Shown: one piece after another, positions 15,184-24,262 of the stretch
Position numbering within the stretch: position 1 is the first letter of the stretch
How the letters are laid out: the number at the start of each line of letters is the position of its first letter
From: Desulfobacteraceae bacterium
GTDB lineage: Bacteria; Desulfobacterota; Desulfobacteria; Desulfobacterales; Desulfococcaceae
Assembly (NCBI GenBank): GCA_011390755.1
Contig: JAABRU010000029.1
Location: 1 to 51,794 of the forward strand
Direction of reading: 5' to 3'
DNA: 51,794 nucleotides
Notes under the pieces: generated by a model
The model's database searches: none
Told to the model about the DNA's origin: nothing
The model's input: the letters and a program-made list of their open reading frames with translations, nothing else
Position numbers and translations under genes: made by a program

Positions 15184-18003
15184 ATGAAACAGTCAATCGG
15201 CAGAAGTATTTTTATGTATATGGGCCTGTTCAGTGCGGCAGTGCTTATCCTTTTTCTGATTCTGGCAAAAATCGGTACAGAATTTACCGGAGATTTTCTG
15301 ATCCGCAATAAAATGGAACAGATGGAAAGTCTCCGGGAACTTAAAAAAGACAAAATTGAAGATTTTTTTGAAGAACGCCGGAAAGATATGAAATTTCTTG
15401 TGCAGAGTGTTGAAACCATAAGGAAAACCGCATATGAAAAACTGGAAAACATGCAGCATCTCAAAAAAACCGGAGTGGAAGATTATCTGAAAAGCAGTAT
15501 GGAAAAGATCAGAATTCTTTCGGCCCTGCCGCTGATGCAGGATGCCCTGCGCGCTTTCACAGTTAATTTTTCTGCAGAAGGGGAAGGGGGCAAATCCGAT
15601 TTCTTCGGCGGACAGGAACCGCGTTTCGGAGATTTTCTGAAAACCGTATCCCGGGAATGGGGATTTCCGGCTCTCTGGCTGGTCAGCAAAGAGGGAATTC
15701 TTGTTTACAGCACGGGCCGGGGGCCTGAAACCGGGCAGAATCTGCTGACCGGGAAATTATCGGACAGTCCCCTGTCCCGCTGTTTTGAGAAGGCACTGAA
15801 CGGCCCGGCTTTTCAGGATTTTGAACCTTATGCATCACAGGATGATTTTACCGCGTTTATGGGAGCCCCTGTGGAAGATAAGGGAGAGGTCTTCGGGGTA
15901 CTGCTGCTTCCTTTTTCCATCCGGCCGCTCAATGACATTCTTTTGTCACGGAAGGGCATGGGAAAAACAGGGGATACCTTTCTGCTGGCAAAACAGGGTG
16001 ACAGACTGACCTACCGCTGCACCCTTGCCGGTTCCGGCAGTCCTGTCTGCGAGCTGGGGCAGGTCTTTTCCTCTTTTGATATTTCCCGTGCTTTTTCCGG
16101 AGCAGCATACAGGGGAATTGCCACGGATGAGGCGGGCATTGTCCGTATTTTCCAGGTCCGGAAACTGGATTTTCCCCATGGGGACTGGTTCTGCGTTTCC
16201 CAAATGGAGATGGAGGAAATCATTGCACCGGACAGCGGGGAAAACGGGGATTTTTATACCCGTTATATCCGTGAATTCGCTTATGATGACCTTTTTCTCA
16301 TCCGGCCCGACGGCAATATTATCTATTCGGCCCGTTATCCCTCTTCCCTGGGAACCCGGGTCTTTTCCCCTCCCCTTTCGGACACAGCGCTGAGCCGGAC
16401 GGTGCGCCGGGTGCTGGAAGAAAAATCATACCGGATCTCAGATTATGAAATCTTTGCCCCGACCGGGAATATGCCCGCGGCATTTATTGCCATGCCTTTG
16501 ATTCGCAATAAGGAAACGGAACTCATTGCCGTTCTGCAGATGTCTGCTGATTTTATGAATAATATCATGCAGGTCCCCGGCAGCACCGCCATCGCCTATC
16601 TTGTGGGCGGTGATAAAGGTCTGCGGAGCCGTTTTTCCGGTGAAGCGGAAGATGCGGTCGTGGAAAGTGAAGTCGTCAGACTCGCACTGGCCGGGGAAAG
16701 CGGCGTGAAGCTAAGTATCAATCACAAAGGCCGGCATGTTATTGCAGCCTATGCACCTTTGGATATTGGCAGCTTCCGATGGGCAATCCTGGCCGAAACA
16801 GACAGGGGGGCAATTCTCAGCAATACCCGCAGCCTGAAAAATATTATAGAAAACGGCAAAGGGGGTCTGGAATATCTTGGCGGCATTCTGATCCTCATCC
16901 TGCTTCTGCTTTTCAGCATGGCCCGTTTTCTTCGCAGACGGGTGCTGCTTCCTCTCGGCCGGGTTACAGACATACATGCACCGATGGCCGAATATGATCT
17001 GACTGTGGAAGTGGACAGCAAAGAGGAGGATGAGGTGGGACTTCTGCTCCGGGACGTGAACAAAATGGCAGAAAATCTCAAAACAATGATCGCCCAGGTG
17101 TGGGAAACATCCGATTATCTGGCCTCTTCCGCGGAAGAAATCAGAGAAGCGGTGGAAGAACAGGCGGATATTGCCGCGCAGCAGGCAGCATCGGTATCGG
17201 AAATATCTTCCACAATGGAAGAATTTTCGGCCAGTTCCGTGCAGATAGCCGAAAATTCCGATGCCGTGGTCCGGATTGCGGGAAAAGCCCTGGAGCATAC
17301 GCAAAACAGTGTGCAGTCAATGGAAGTGCTGACAAAGAAAATGAAAACCATCAGTGAAAACAACCGGAACAATGTGCGGGAAATCGGTGATTTGGGGAAA
17401 AAAAGTGAGGAAATATCCAAAATTATGTCTTTTATCAATCACATTGCCGATCAGACCAAACTCATTGCCTTTAATGCGGCCATAGAAGCCTCCGGTGCGG
17501 GCGAGGCCGGAAAACGTTTCGGTGTTGTGGCGGTTGAAATCCGGCGACTGGCGGACAGTGTCACCTCCTCTACCGGGGAAATCCGTGCAAAAATTGATGA
17601 AATACAGCATGCCGCCAACCGGATGGTCATTACCTCGGAAAACGGCAGCAAAGGAATTGCCGAAGGTATTGAAATGTTTGAACAGACCCGGGAACATTTT
17701 CATGAAATTTTATCCGGGGCCGAAGAAACCAGCAACGCTGCCCGGCAGATTTCTTTTTCCACGCAGCAGCAGAAAACAGCGGCGAACCAGGTGGTCAGCG
17801 CTCTCAGGGATATTGCGGACGGTGCAGACCAGACTTCTCTTTCCATTCAGCAGATTTCTTTTATTGTCAGCAGGTTAAAAGATTTTTCCGACAATCTGCA
17901 GCAGCTCATGGGACGTTTTCTTCTGGAAAGAGTATCATCCGATTTTGAGCAGAAAATCATTCTGGATGATCCGGAGGAGGATTCCGAATGGGAACTGATC
18001 TGA
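15184..18003 (+). CDS. Methyl-accepting chemotaxis protein with large Cache-like sensor
   Basis: 939 aa. TM1 lies at about 10-32. The periplasmic region of about 525 residues holds two Cache-like blocks (LWLVSKEGILVYSTG near 165 and YDDLFLIRPDGNIIYSARYPSSLG near 375). TM2 is at about 562-582, a HAMP domain near 585-635 and a methyl-accepting signalling domain near 650-905. The signalling hairpin tip reads EASGAGEAGKRFGVVAVEIR, with the expected conserved Glu/Arg residues for CheA/CheW contact. It senses a small ligand outside and signals to the chemotaxis kinase. AAGGGAGC precedes the ATG. Its last 16 nt overlap the MFS gene, so attractant or toxin sensing may be linked to export. Confidence 0.93.
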   Translation: MKQSIGRSIFMYMGLFSAAVLILFLILAKIGTEFTGDFLIRNKMEQMESLRELKKDKIEDFFEERRKDMKFLVQSVETIRKTAYEKLENMQHLKKTGVEDYLKSSMEKIRILSALPLMQDALRAFTVNFSAEGEGGKSDFFGGQEPRFGDFLKTVSREWGFPALWLVSKEGILVYSTGRGPETGQNLLTGKLSDSPLSRCFEKALNGPAFQDFEPYASQDDFTAFMGAPVEDKGEVFGVLLLPFSIRPLNDILLSRKGMGKTGDTFLLAKQGDRLTYRCTLAGSGSPVCELGQVFSSFDISRAFSGAAYRGIATDEAGIVRIFQVRKLDFPHGDWFCVSQMEMEEIIAPDSGENGDFYTRYIREFAYDDLFLIRPDGNIIYSARYPSSLGTRVFSPPLSDTALSRTVRRVLEEKSYRISDYEIFAPTGNMPAAFIAMPLIRNKETELIAVLQMSADFMNNIMQVPGSTAIAYLVGGDKGLRSRFSGEAEDAVVESEVVRLALAGESGVKLSINHKGRHVIAAYAPLDIGSFRWAILAETDRGAILSNTRSLKNIIENGKGGLEYLGGILILILLLLFSMARFLRRRVLLPLGRVTDIHAPMAEYDLTVEVDSKEEDEVGLLLRDVNKMAENLKTMIAQVWETSDYLASSAEEIREAVEEQADIAAQQAASVSEISSTMEEFSASSVQIAENSDAVVRIAGKALEHTQNSVQSMEVLTKKMKTISENNRNNVREIGDLGKKSEEISKIMSFINHIADQTKLIAFNAAIEASGAGEAGKRFGVVAVEIRRLADSVTSSTGEIRAKIDEIQHAANRMVITSENGSKGIAEGIEMFEQTREHFHEILSGAEETSNAARQISFSTQQQKTAANQVVSALRDIADGADQTSLSIQQISFIVSRLKDFSDNLQQLMGRFLLERVSSDFEQKIILDDPEEDSEWELI

Positions 18004-19442
18004 AAAAACAGGGGGAAAAACAGTATCCGGAGGTCTCTTCCCGAAAATGGTTTGTGTTTCTGCTGGTAGGGATCGGGGTATTCATGTCCACTCTGGACGG
18101 CAGTATTGTGAATATTGCCCTGCCCGCTATCATGGAGGATGTCGGCAGCAGTCTGAGTACCGTGCAGTGGGTCATGATGATTTATCTGCTGACCGTATCT
18201 TCCCTGCTCATGTCCTTCGGCCGCCTCAGCGATATCCGGGGACGGCGCTGGGTATACAGCCGGGGGCTGATTCTTTTTTCTCTGGGTTCCCTCTGCTGCG
18301 CCTTCTCCCTGACTGCCTTCACTCTGATTTTTTCCAGGGCCTTTCAGGGGCTGGGGGCCGCCATGATTATGTCCTGTACCCAGGCCATTGTTGTGGAAAC
18401 GTTCCCCCCCTCGGAACGCGGCAGATCCCTGGGAATGATGGGGGCGGTTGTGGCATCGGGACTGAGCGCAGGCCCGGCTCTGGGCGGCTGGATACTGCAT
18501 ATATCATCCTGGCAGACCATTTTTCTGATTAATGTTCCCATCGGTCTTATCACCGCGCTGCTCGTAAACCGGATACTGAAAGGGGGGATATCCGACAGAA
18601 CCTGCTCCGAACCTTTTGATTGGGCAGGCGCGCTGCTGATGACCCTGACAACGGGTTCCTTCCTCTTTGTCATTACCCACGCCTATGAATGGGGTTATCT
18701 CAGTATTCCCATTCTCTGCCTGAGCGGAACATGTATCATTTCCCTCATCGCACTGATTCTGCAGGAAAGAAAAACCGAATCCCCGCTTTTCCATCCCTCT
18801 CTGCTGAAAATCCGCCTCTTTACCCTGCCTGTGTTTTCCCTGATGATTCTCTTTGCCGGGCTGTTCACTGTGATTTTCCTTATGCCTTTTTTTCTTATGC
18901 ATCCCTGCGGATTTTCCCCGGGCAAAACCGGTTTCATCATGGTAACGCCCTTTATTTTTCTGTTCCTGTTTGCCCCGCTTTCCGGCAGTCTTTCCGACCG
19001 TATCGGTTCCCGTTTTTTATGCACTCTGGGGATGGCAATCATGAGCATTTCCTTTTTCTTTCTGGCAGAACTCCGCCCCGACATGTCCCTGTTTTCCATT
19101 GCACAGCCTTTGATGCTGAGCGGTATCGGGGTGGCTGTGTTTATTGCTCCCAATAACTCAACTGTCATGGGAGCGGTTCCGCCCAGATTTATGGGGGTGG
19201 CCGCGGGAACTGTTGCCACGGTGCGGAATCTGGGCATGGTGCTGGGCATTGCCCTGGCCGGTACAATTTTTAACAGCATTTTTTTCAAACTGAGCGGGGG
19301 GCTTCGTTTTCAGTCCTATACACCCGAAATGCTTCCGGTGTACATGGCAGCTTTCCGCCATGCCATGCTGGCAGGCGGAATACTCAGTGCAGCGGGGATT
19401 GTGATTACTTATCTGCGGGGACCGGACAGGAAACTTTTGTAA
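17988..19442 (+). CDS. MFS drug exporter, DHA2 (EmrB/QacA) family, 14 TM
   Basis: 484 aa, proton-driven efflux by family. The N-terminal GVFMSTLDGSIVNIALPAI is the DHA2 motif D1 with the membrane Asp. GRLSDIRGRRWVY is motif A, and the fifth helix has motif C-like G...GPALGG. The hydrophobic profile gives about 14 segments. GGAGG inside the end of the chemoreceptor gene provides the ribosome-binding site, so expression is coupled to it. Substrate unknown. No HlyD-type adaptor is adjacent, although EmrB relatives usually have one. Ends 9 nt from the convergent amidohydrolase gene. Confidence 0.92.
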   Translation: MGTDLKKQGEKQYPEVSSRKWFVFLLVGIGVFMSTLDGSIVNIALPAIMEDVGSSLSTVQWVMMIYLLTVSSLLMSFGRLSDIRGRRWVYSRGLILFSLGSLCCAFSLTAFTLIFSRAFQGLGAAMIMSCTQAIVVETFPPSERGRSLGMMGAVVASGLSAGPALGGWILHISSWQTIFLINVPIGLITALLVNRILKGGISDRTCSEPFDWAGALLMTLTTGSFLFVITHAYEWGYLSIPILCLSGTCIISLIALILQERKTESPLFHPSLLKIRLFTLPVFSLMILFAGLFTVIFLMPFFLMHPCGFSPGKTGFIMVTPFIFLFLFAPLSGSLSDRIGSRFLCTLGMAIMSISFFFLAELRPDMSLFSIAQPLMLSGIGVAVFIAPNNSTVMGAVPPRFMGVAAGTVATVRNLGMVLGIALAGTIFNSIFFKLSGGLRFQSYTPEMLPVYMAAFRHAMLAGGILSAAGIVITYLRGPDRKLL

Positions 19443-19451
19443 ACAGGGATT

Positions 19452-20339
19452 TTAAACGGTTGAAAAAAATCCGGCGGCATTTTTTCCGAGAATCTTTTGC
19501 AACGTATCATGGGAAAAACCTGCTTTTTCAATCTGTCTCAGTTCCCGATCCCAGGAAAAAGGAATATTCGGAAAATCAGAACCGTACATGATCCTGTCGG
19601 TTCTCATTTCATGAAGCGGAAAAGGGCTGTTGCCGGGAAAATAATCCGTCAGAACCATGGCCGTATCAAGCCAGAGATTATCATATTTTTCTGTCAACCG
19701 TTTATATGAAATATATTCATTTGCACCCAGGTGGGGTACACATATTTTCAGACCGGGAAAATTTTGTAAAATCCTTTCCAGTTTATCCGCACTGCACAAT
19801 TCATAAGGGTTGCATAAATAGGCCGGACTGCTGGGCTCTCTGCCCGCATGAATGACAAGCGGCATATTTTCGGATGCGCATATATCAAAAATAATGCAGG
19901 CATCTTTGCTGTTCATATCAAAACACTGGACATGGGTATGCAGTTTGACACCTTTCAGCCCGGAATCAAAAGCCTCTTTCAGGATATCCGCTGCATCCTC
20001 CTCACCCGGAAATACGGTTGCCATGCCTGTTATTTTATGCGGAAACTGTTTGCAGGTTTCTGCCATAAAGCGGTTGAGTCCCCGTGAAATTCCCGGTTTA
20101 TGTGCATATTGCAGTGCAATAATATGTCCGATACCTTTTGATAAAAGAAAATGCAGCAGTTTCGGTGTGTCAAATCTGTAGCGTATGGGATATCCGTATT
20201 TATCAAACCACTTCCATACGGATCTGAAAATATTTTCAGGAAAGATATGGACATGGGCATCAAGGGTAAAGGGGAAATATTCCGGAAGTCCGGCTCCTTC
20301 CGGGTCATTGACTGCAGATAGTTTGTTTTTCAGCATCAT
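19452..20339 (-). CDS. Amidohydrolase family 2 (TIM-barrel metal-dependent hydrolase)
   Basis: 295 aa. Metal-ligand pattern of the PF04909 group: LDAHVHIF (HxH on strand 1), GVKLHTHVQ, VIHAGREP, ICVPHLGANEY and the terminal Asp in MYGSDFPNIPF. Family members include ACMSD decarboxylase and 2-pyrone-4,6-dicarboxylate hydrolase, so the substrate is probably a small carboxylate or lactone but cannot be named. Cytoplasmic; no signal sequence. It follows the serpin gene by 21 nt on the same strand. The ribosome-binding site before ATG 20339 is weak, so the start is tentative (a second ATG is adjacent). Confidence 0.85.
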   Translation of the reverse strand: MMLKNKLSAVNDPEGAGLPEYFPFTLDAHVHIFPENIFRSVWKWFDKYGYPIRYRFDTPKLLHFLLSKGIGHIIALQYAHKPGISRGLNRFMAETCKQFPHKITGMATVFPGEEDAADILKEAFDSGLKGVKLHTHVQCFDMNSKDACIIFDICASENMPLVIHAGREPSSPAYLCNPYELCSADKLERILQNFPGLKICVPHLGANEYISYKRLTEKYDNLWLDTAMVLTDYFPGNSPFPLHEMRTDRIMYGSDFPNIPFSWDRELRQIEKAGFSHDTLQKILGKNAAGFFSTV

Positions 20340-20360
20340 CGCAGGATATTGGCAGTTCCT

Positions 20361-21545
20361 TTATTCACTGGGATTTTCCACTCTTCCGAGAAACAGTACG
20401 GTTCCTGAAATATTGTCACGGATCATGAAAATAAAGGGATGATCCGCGCGAAACACCGCCTGCCGCACAGCACCTGCCTTTCTAGACATAACAACCGCAG
20501 TTGCAGCAGCGGCCTCTGTACCTTCTTCATTTACATCTGCAAATGCCTTGTGGATCACCGCAGAGATAAACAGTTCTTTATTACCTGTCATTCCTGAAAA
20601 ATCAGCAGAGGGGCCGAAAGCATCTGTCATTCCCATCGCATGGAGGACATCCGCCAGCATGAACTGAGAAGATATTTTGTATTTCGGCAGATACACCATG
20701 ATTTCTCTCTTAAATTCAGGAAGCTGAATATTCAGCATGTCTGCTGAAAGTTTCTTTTCCATATTCTTCAGTCCGTCCGTTTTTTTCGGCAGAAAAATAC
20801 GCATGGAAATTTCATCTCCCCGGTAAGGCAGATCCAGCACCTGGAAATCCTCTGTTTCCGAATATACAAATTTTCCCTTCTGATACATCATCGGCACTTC
20901 TGTTTTTGTACCGTCCGACAGCGTGAAAGGAGCATCCCGTGTCATATCTTTTGTAAACTTCGCTGCCCACATCCCCTTGAAGTATATGGCATTTGTCAGA
21001 ACAAGTCTTGTCTGGGGGCTTGTCATTCCCGGCTTTATCAGTTCCTTTATTTTATTTTTTGTCTGCTCTTCCACCCATCTGTTTATGGTCCGCCCTGCTT
21101 TTTCTGCGGCATTGATAAAATCGCATTCATTCAGCCCCGCTCCGTAATTTTCCTCCAGAAGATCGGTAAATTTTTTGAGAAAAGTATAATCTTTCTGAGC
21201 CCACAGGGCATTGGCGGTGCTGAGTTCATATGCATCCTGTCCGGCATTCAGCCGCTTTCCGATTTCTGCAAAAGCTGCGTGAAGCGATTTTCTGTCTTCT
21301 CCGAAATGCAGAATTTCCGCCATCTGTTTTGCTGTATTTTCTTCAGCTCCGGCAAAGGTCATGGCAAGTGCCGCGGATATGCTGTAGGGAGAAAAGAAAA
21401 TATTGCCTTCGGTATCTTTCAGTTGGGAATACATCTCAGATGCAAAGATCGTATTTCCTCTGACAGTATCTTCTGCCGGTGATGCTGCAGGGGATGCATT
21501 CCACACAAACACTCCCAGTAATACAATAAATATTATTGATTTCAT
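20361..21545 (-). CDS. Serpin-family protease inhibitor with signal peptide
   Basis: 394 aa, a complete serpin. An N-terminal signal (IIFIVLLGVFVWNASPAASPA) indicates secretion. Serpin signatures include NIFFSPYSISAALAMTFAGA, LVLTNAIYFKGMW, the breach/shutter block and HPFIFMIRDNISGTVLFLGR near the C-terminus. The reactive-centre hinge reads EEGTEAAAATAV: small residues from P15 to P9 as in inhibitory serpins. By the usual 17-residue spacing the P1 residue falls on Lys in VVMSRKAGAV, next to an Arg, which suggests trypsin-like targets. GGAGA precedes the ATG. The target protease is unknown; external proteases or an endogenous periplasmic one are both possible. Confidence 0.95.
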   Translation of the reverse strand: MKSIIFIVLLGVFVWNASPAASPAEDTVRGNTIFASEMYSQLKDTEGNIFFSPYSISAALAMTFAGAEENTAKQMAEILHFGEDRKSLHAAFAEIGKRLNAGQDAYELSTANALWAQKDYTFLKKFTDLLEENYGAGLNECDFINAAEKAGRTINRWVEEQTKNKIKELIKPGMTSPQTRLVLTNAIYFKGMWAAKFTKDMTRDAPFTLSDGTKTEVPMMYQKGKFVYSETEDFQVLDLPYRGDEISMRIFLPKKTDGLKNMEKKLSADMLNIQLPEFKREIMVYLPKYKISSQFMLADVLHAMGMTDAFGPSADFSGMTGNKELFISAVIHKAFADVNEEGTEAAAATAVVMSRKAGAVRQAVFRADHPFIFMIRDNISGTVLFLGRVENPSE

Positions 21546-21576
21546 GCTGTTCTCCTTTCCTGTCCGACAGTCATAA

Positions 21577-21676
21577 TGATCTCATAAAAAGTCGGAAAAA
21601 TCAGGCTCTGATGCAAATTAATATGCTGATTTTATTAATGACAATTTTCAAAAATCTGACTTCTTACGGTTCATCA
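21577..21676. repeat. Inverted-repeat element, family A
   Basis: TGATCTCATAAAAAGTC to GACTTCTTACGGTTCATCA with the internal TTAATATGCTGATTTTATTAA, almost identical inside to the copy at 676-770. It lies just upstream of the serpin gene and could separate it from, or supply, regulatory sequence. Confidence 0.7.
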
Positions 21677-21786
21677 GTCATGATTCTGGTGAAAATCCCC
21701 TTTGGAAAGGGGAATTCAGATGAATTCCAATTCATCCCTCAGTCCGGTTTCAGTTCATTTCCGCCACCGCATCCGGAACCATGCTT

Positions 21787-22830
21787 TCAGGCATTCCCCT
21801 CTTTCCCGTAATCATCCCACCACTTTTCGGCATCGTGTATTTTTCTGAAACCGAACAGGGATGTTCCGAATCTGTTCAGCATATCCGTGTCCGCATTCCT
21901 CAGTTTTGTCTCCAGTTCAGGGGAAACTGTACCGAAACGTTCCAGAAGCTGTGAAAATATAAGTGAAGAAACACCTCTTGTTTCCCCTCTTCTCTCCCCT
22001 CTTCTCTCAATCTGCTCCGCAACCGTCATGGCCATCCTCCTTGCATTTTCATCACCGAGTTTTTCCATTCCCCGGTCAATGTATCCCCTGACCGTGCTCT
22101 CATCCTCAGTCCTCGCATGGTAGGTGTAGCGCAGCACCCATTCCAGAAAGTGAAGGAACACAGACTCGTCCCGCATTCTTATTTCCCTCAGCAGATCCGT
22201 GACCCTCCCGAATGCCCGCCCGAAATCCTCCCCGTCATGCATATGTTTGAAAAGATAAAGCACTGTACCCAGCACTGTACCCAGGACAGTATTCCCGCCC
22301 GGTATCAGCATCTCATCGGGATACTCTCCGAGATCGTATAATTCATAAATGAAATCAGGTGTATATTCGGAAAACTCATCACTGCCCCTTACCATCCCGC
22401 CCATTGTCCGGGGCGCATTCCATTTCTGCCTTCCGTGGTACAGCACGGCAGGGAAAATCAACGGCAGGCACTTTGCACCCGGGTTCTGATCCAGCCATTC
22501 CTTCCATATGTTCACCATATAGCAGAGCAGCCGGAACACCATCATGGGATCGGGGGTGCTCTGGTGCTCGAAAAGAATGTACAGAAGGGCATCCGCCCCC
22601 TTCAGTTTTGTTTTGTAAACAATATCCGAGTGCCTGTCCCTGAGTTTTTCATCCACATAGCTTCCGTCCGTGATTTCCAGACTGTCAAAGTCAATATTCC
22701 GTCTGATCCTCTCCGGAAGATAAGACTCAAAAAAGACCCGTGCCACCGCCAGTTTTTTAAATGCCGACTTAAACGCCGCATCGTGGGGGTTGTTCACCGA
22801 TTTTTCAAATATTTCCTGTAATTCGCCCAT
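21787..22830 (-). CDS. Rpn/YhgA-like PD-(D/E)XK nuclease (recombination-promoting, transposase_31 type)
   Basis: About 347 aa. Characteristic blocks: NPHDAAFKSAFKKLAVARVFFESYLP, then DGSYVDEKLRDRHSDIVYKTKL and LYILFEHQSTPDPMM, which supply the Asp and the E-x-Q of the nuclease core. Next comes PLIFPAVLYHG, the usual Rpn segment. The C-terminus has a repeated ERRGERRGETRG. The family promotes RecA-independent recombination and DNA cleavage in E. coli; many copies behave as selfish or phase-variable loci. ATG 22830 has AGGA upstream; ATG 22866 is an alternative. It contains a short direct DNA repeat encoding VLGTVLGTVL near residue 190. Confidence 0.88.
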   Translation of the reverse strand: MGELQEIFEKSVNNPHDAAFKSAFKKLAVARVFFESYLPERIRRNIDFDSLEITDGSYVDEKLRDRHSDIVYKTKLKGADALLYILFEHQSTPDPMMVFRLLCYMVNIWKEWLDQNPGAKCLPLIFPAVLYHGRQKWNAPRTMGGMVRGSDEFSEYTPDFIYELYDLGEYPDEMLIPGGNTVLGTVLGTVLYLFKHMHDGEDFGRAFGRVTDLLREIRMRDESVFLHFLEWVLRYTYHARTEDESTVRGYIDRGMEKLGDENARRMAMTVAEQIERRGERRGETRGVSSLIFSQLLERFGTVSPELETKLRNADTDMLNRFGTSLFGFRKIHDAEKWWDDYGKEGNA

Positions 22831-23068
22831 GGCCTGTTCCTGTTTTCCGCTTGTGTTTTTCAGCATTACGGTTCCGCCATTCTGTCAGAATTCTGCGGGA
22901 AAGTCAAAAATAAATATGCAGCTTCCCGGATGTCTTTCTGCCGTGATGAAAGGATTTGTGAAATATTTGCCGATTTGCCATCAGATGGGAAGTCTGAAGA
23001 CTGTTGCCGACAGTGCCGGACTTAAAATCGGTTTTCTGCTGTATTTCTGAAAAATAGTCCGATTCCAA

Positions 23069-23818
23069 TTATTTACAGACTTCGCTAAGAAAAGAATTTG
23101 CATTTCCCTGTATTTTTTCAATCCGCCGACTGCGTTCACATTCCCATCTGTCCGGCGGATCTGCCCCGGCCCATTTGAGAAACATCTGCCTTTCCTGCAC
23201 GGAAAGAGTGATTCTGCCGGGATAGGCATCTTCCATATAAAAATAGATTCGGGCAATGTCCCCCCGAATCTGCGGTGCAGGTTCCGCAATGCCTTCGGAC
23301 ACCTCAAAATCACAGACACCGAATGCCCTTTCTTCGCCCGGAATCTCTCCGAAATCCCGGTCAGAACGTCTCCGGTTTACCCCGCCGACAGCCGGGACAA
23401 GGTTGTGCATATCCGATTCCATCCGGCGGTATTCCTGTGAAAGACTGCGGGCATTTTCCCTTGCGCTGCGGGTTCTGCATTTTAAGAAAAGAACGGTGCG
23501 CAAAAAGGAGGGCAGACGGCAGGGAAAAGATTCCTGTTTTTTCCATTCTTTAAATGTTCTGCCGAAACGGGAAGCCGGAACAATATGTTCCCATTCCACC
23601 CGCTGTTTTTTGCCCCCCGCATTGCACCGGACACTCTTGTTTTTCCCGAATGCACAGCCGCAGTAAAAGGTGATTCGGTGGTCCGGATAAACTTTGCTGA
23701 GAAGTATCTCTTTCACTTCATTAAAACTTTCAAAACGACTGTTGCCTTTTCCGCCGCAGCCCCACAGGAAGAAAAAAATGAAAACAGACAATATAGCGCT
23801 TTTTCTGAAATGATGCAC
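23069..23818 (-). CDS. Endonuclease I (EndA/NucM family) lipoprotein
   Basis: 249 aa. The N-terminal signal ends FFFLWGC, a lipobox, so the enzyme should be anchored in an envelope membrane. The catalytic region EWEHIVPASRFG carries the EndA HxxP motif, and MESDMHNLVPAVGGVNRRRSD holds the second conserved His-Asn block of the beta-beta-alpha-Me nucleases. GDIARIYFYMEDAYPGRI matches the family C-terminal block. These enzymes cut double-stranded DNA nonspecifically in the periplasm, for nutrition or to degrade incoming DNA. No clear Shine-Dalgarno precedes the ATG. A family H repeat element begins 24 nt upstream of the start codon. Confidence 0.9.
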   Translation of the reverse strand: MHHFRKSAILSVFIFFFLWGCGGKGNSRFESFNEVKEILLSKVYPDHRITFYCGCAFGKNKSVRCNAGGKKQRVEWEHIVPASRFGRTFKEWKKQESFPCRLPSFLRTVLFLKCRTRSARENARSLSQEYRRMESDMHNLVPAVGGVNRRRSDRDFGEIPGEERAFGVCDFEVSEGIAEPAPQIRGDIARIYFYMEDAYPGRITLSVQERQMFLKWAGADPPDRWECERSRRIEKIQGNANSFLSEVCK

Positions 23819-23841
23819 GGGTTACTCCTATTATGAAATGT

Positions 23842-23903
23842 CAGCAGATCGAAAAGTTTTCCCCGGCCAGGGTTTTACAACTGTCCCGGAAACTTTCCGA
23901 TCT
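23842..23903. repeat. Inverted-repeat element, family H (CAGATCGAAAAGTTT ends)
   Basis: CAGCAGATCGAAAAGTTTTC at the left mirrors GGAAACTTTCCGATCT at the right. A partial third end (GGCAGATCGAAAACTTCC) follows at 23912-23930. A larger relative with an insert is at 27320-27464. Confidence 0.55.
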
Positions 23904-23985
23904 AATGTTGTCGGCAGATCGAAAACTTCCCCGGTTCCGTTTTCATGACCGCCCTGCTGCTCCGTCAGCACTTACATGACGGCTT

Positions 23986-24077
23986 ATACCAACCAGTAAA
24001 TAATCTTCCATACAAAAGTCCGGAAAATGCTCATTTACTTACGAATCCGATGGCAGATTATTAAATGGGATTGGTAT
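23986..24077. repeat. Inverted-repeat element, family B (reverse orientation)
   Basis: ATACCAACC at the left and GGGATTGGTAT at the right, with GGCAGATTATTAAATGGG near the right end. It is the reverse-orientation relative of the copies at 851 and 10561. The gap 23819-24262 holds this, the family H unit and the ileS promoter, and no gene. Confidence 0.6.
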
Positions 24078-24179
24078 TACACCACTCAGCAGGGGGCGTA
24101 GGCATAGGCCCCTGCAGAAAAAAACAACGGATTTGCATCACTACCGAAATGATTATCCGCGGAACAATAAAACATTTTC

Positions 24180-24208
24180 TTGACACCTGCCTGATTTACT
24201 ACTATTCC
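24180..24208 (+). promoter_or_regulatory. Predicted promoter for ileS
   Basis: Consensus TTGACA (24180-24185), a 17-nt spacer and TATTCC (24203-24208), 55 nt before the ATG. The -10 is weak but matches the TATTC pattern of the other two promoters noted here. No T-box stem-loop is visible in the short leader. Confidence 0.45.
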
Positions 24209-24262
24209 TTTTAACTTTTATTCTGTATGAAAACATTATAACTCAATTGCAACGAGGAAACA

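Noticed and set aside
24087..24115. GC hairpin before ileS as a terminator
   Set aside because: It is followed by an A run on the plus strand, and no gene ends nearby on either strand in the right orientation.
24186..24262. T-box riboswitch in the ileS leader
   Set aside because: The leader is only about 50 nt, with no stem I, specifier loop or T-box sequence.
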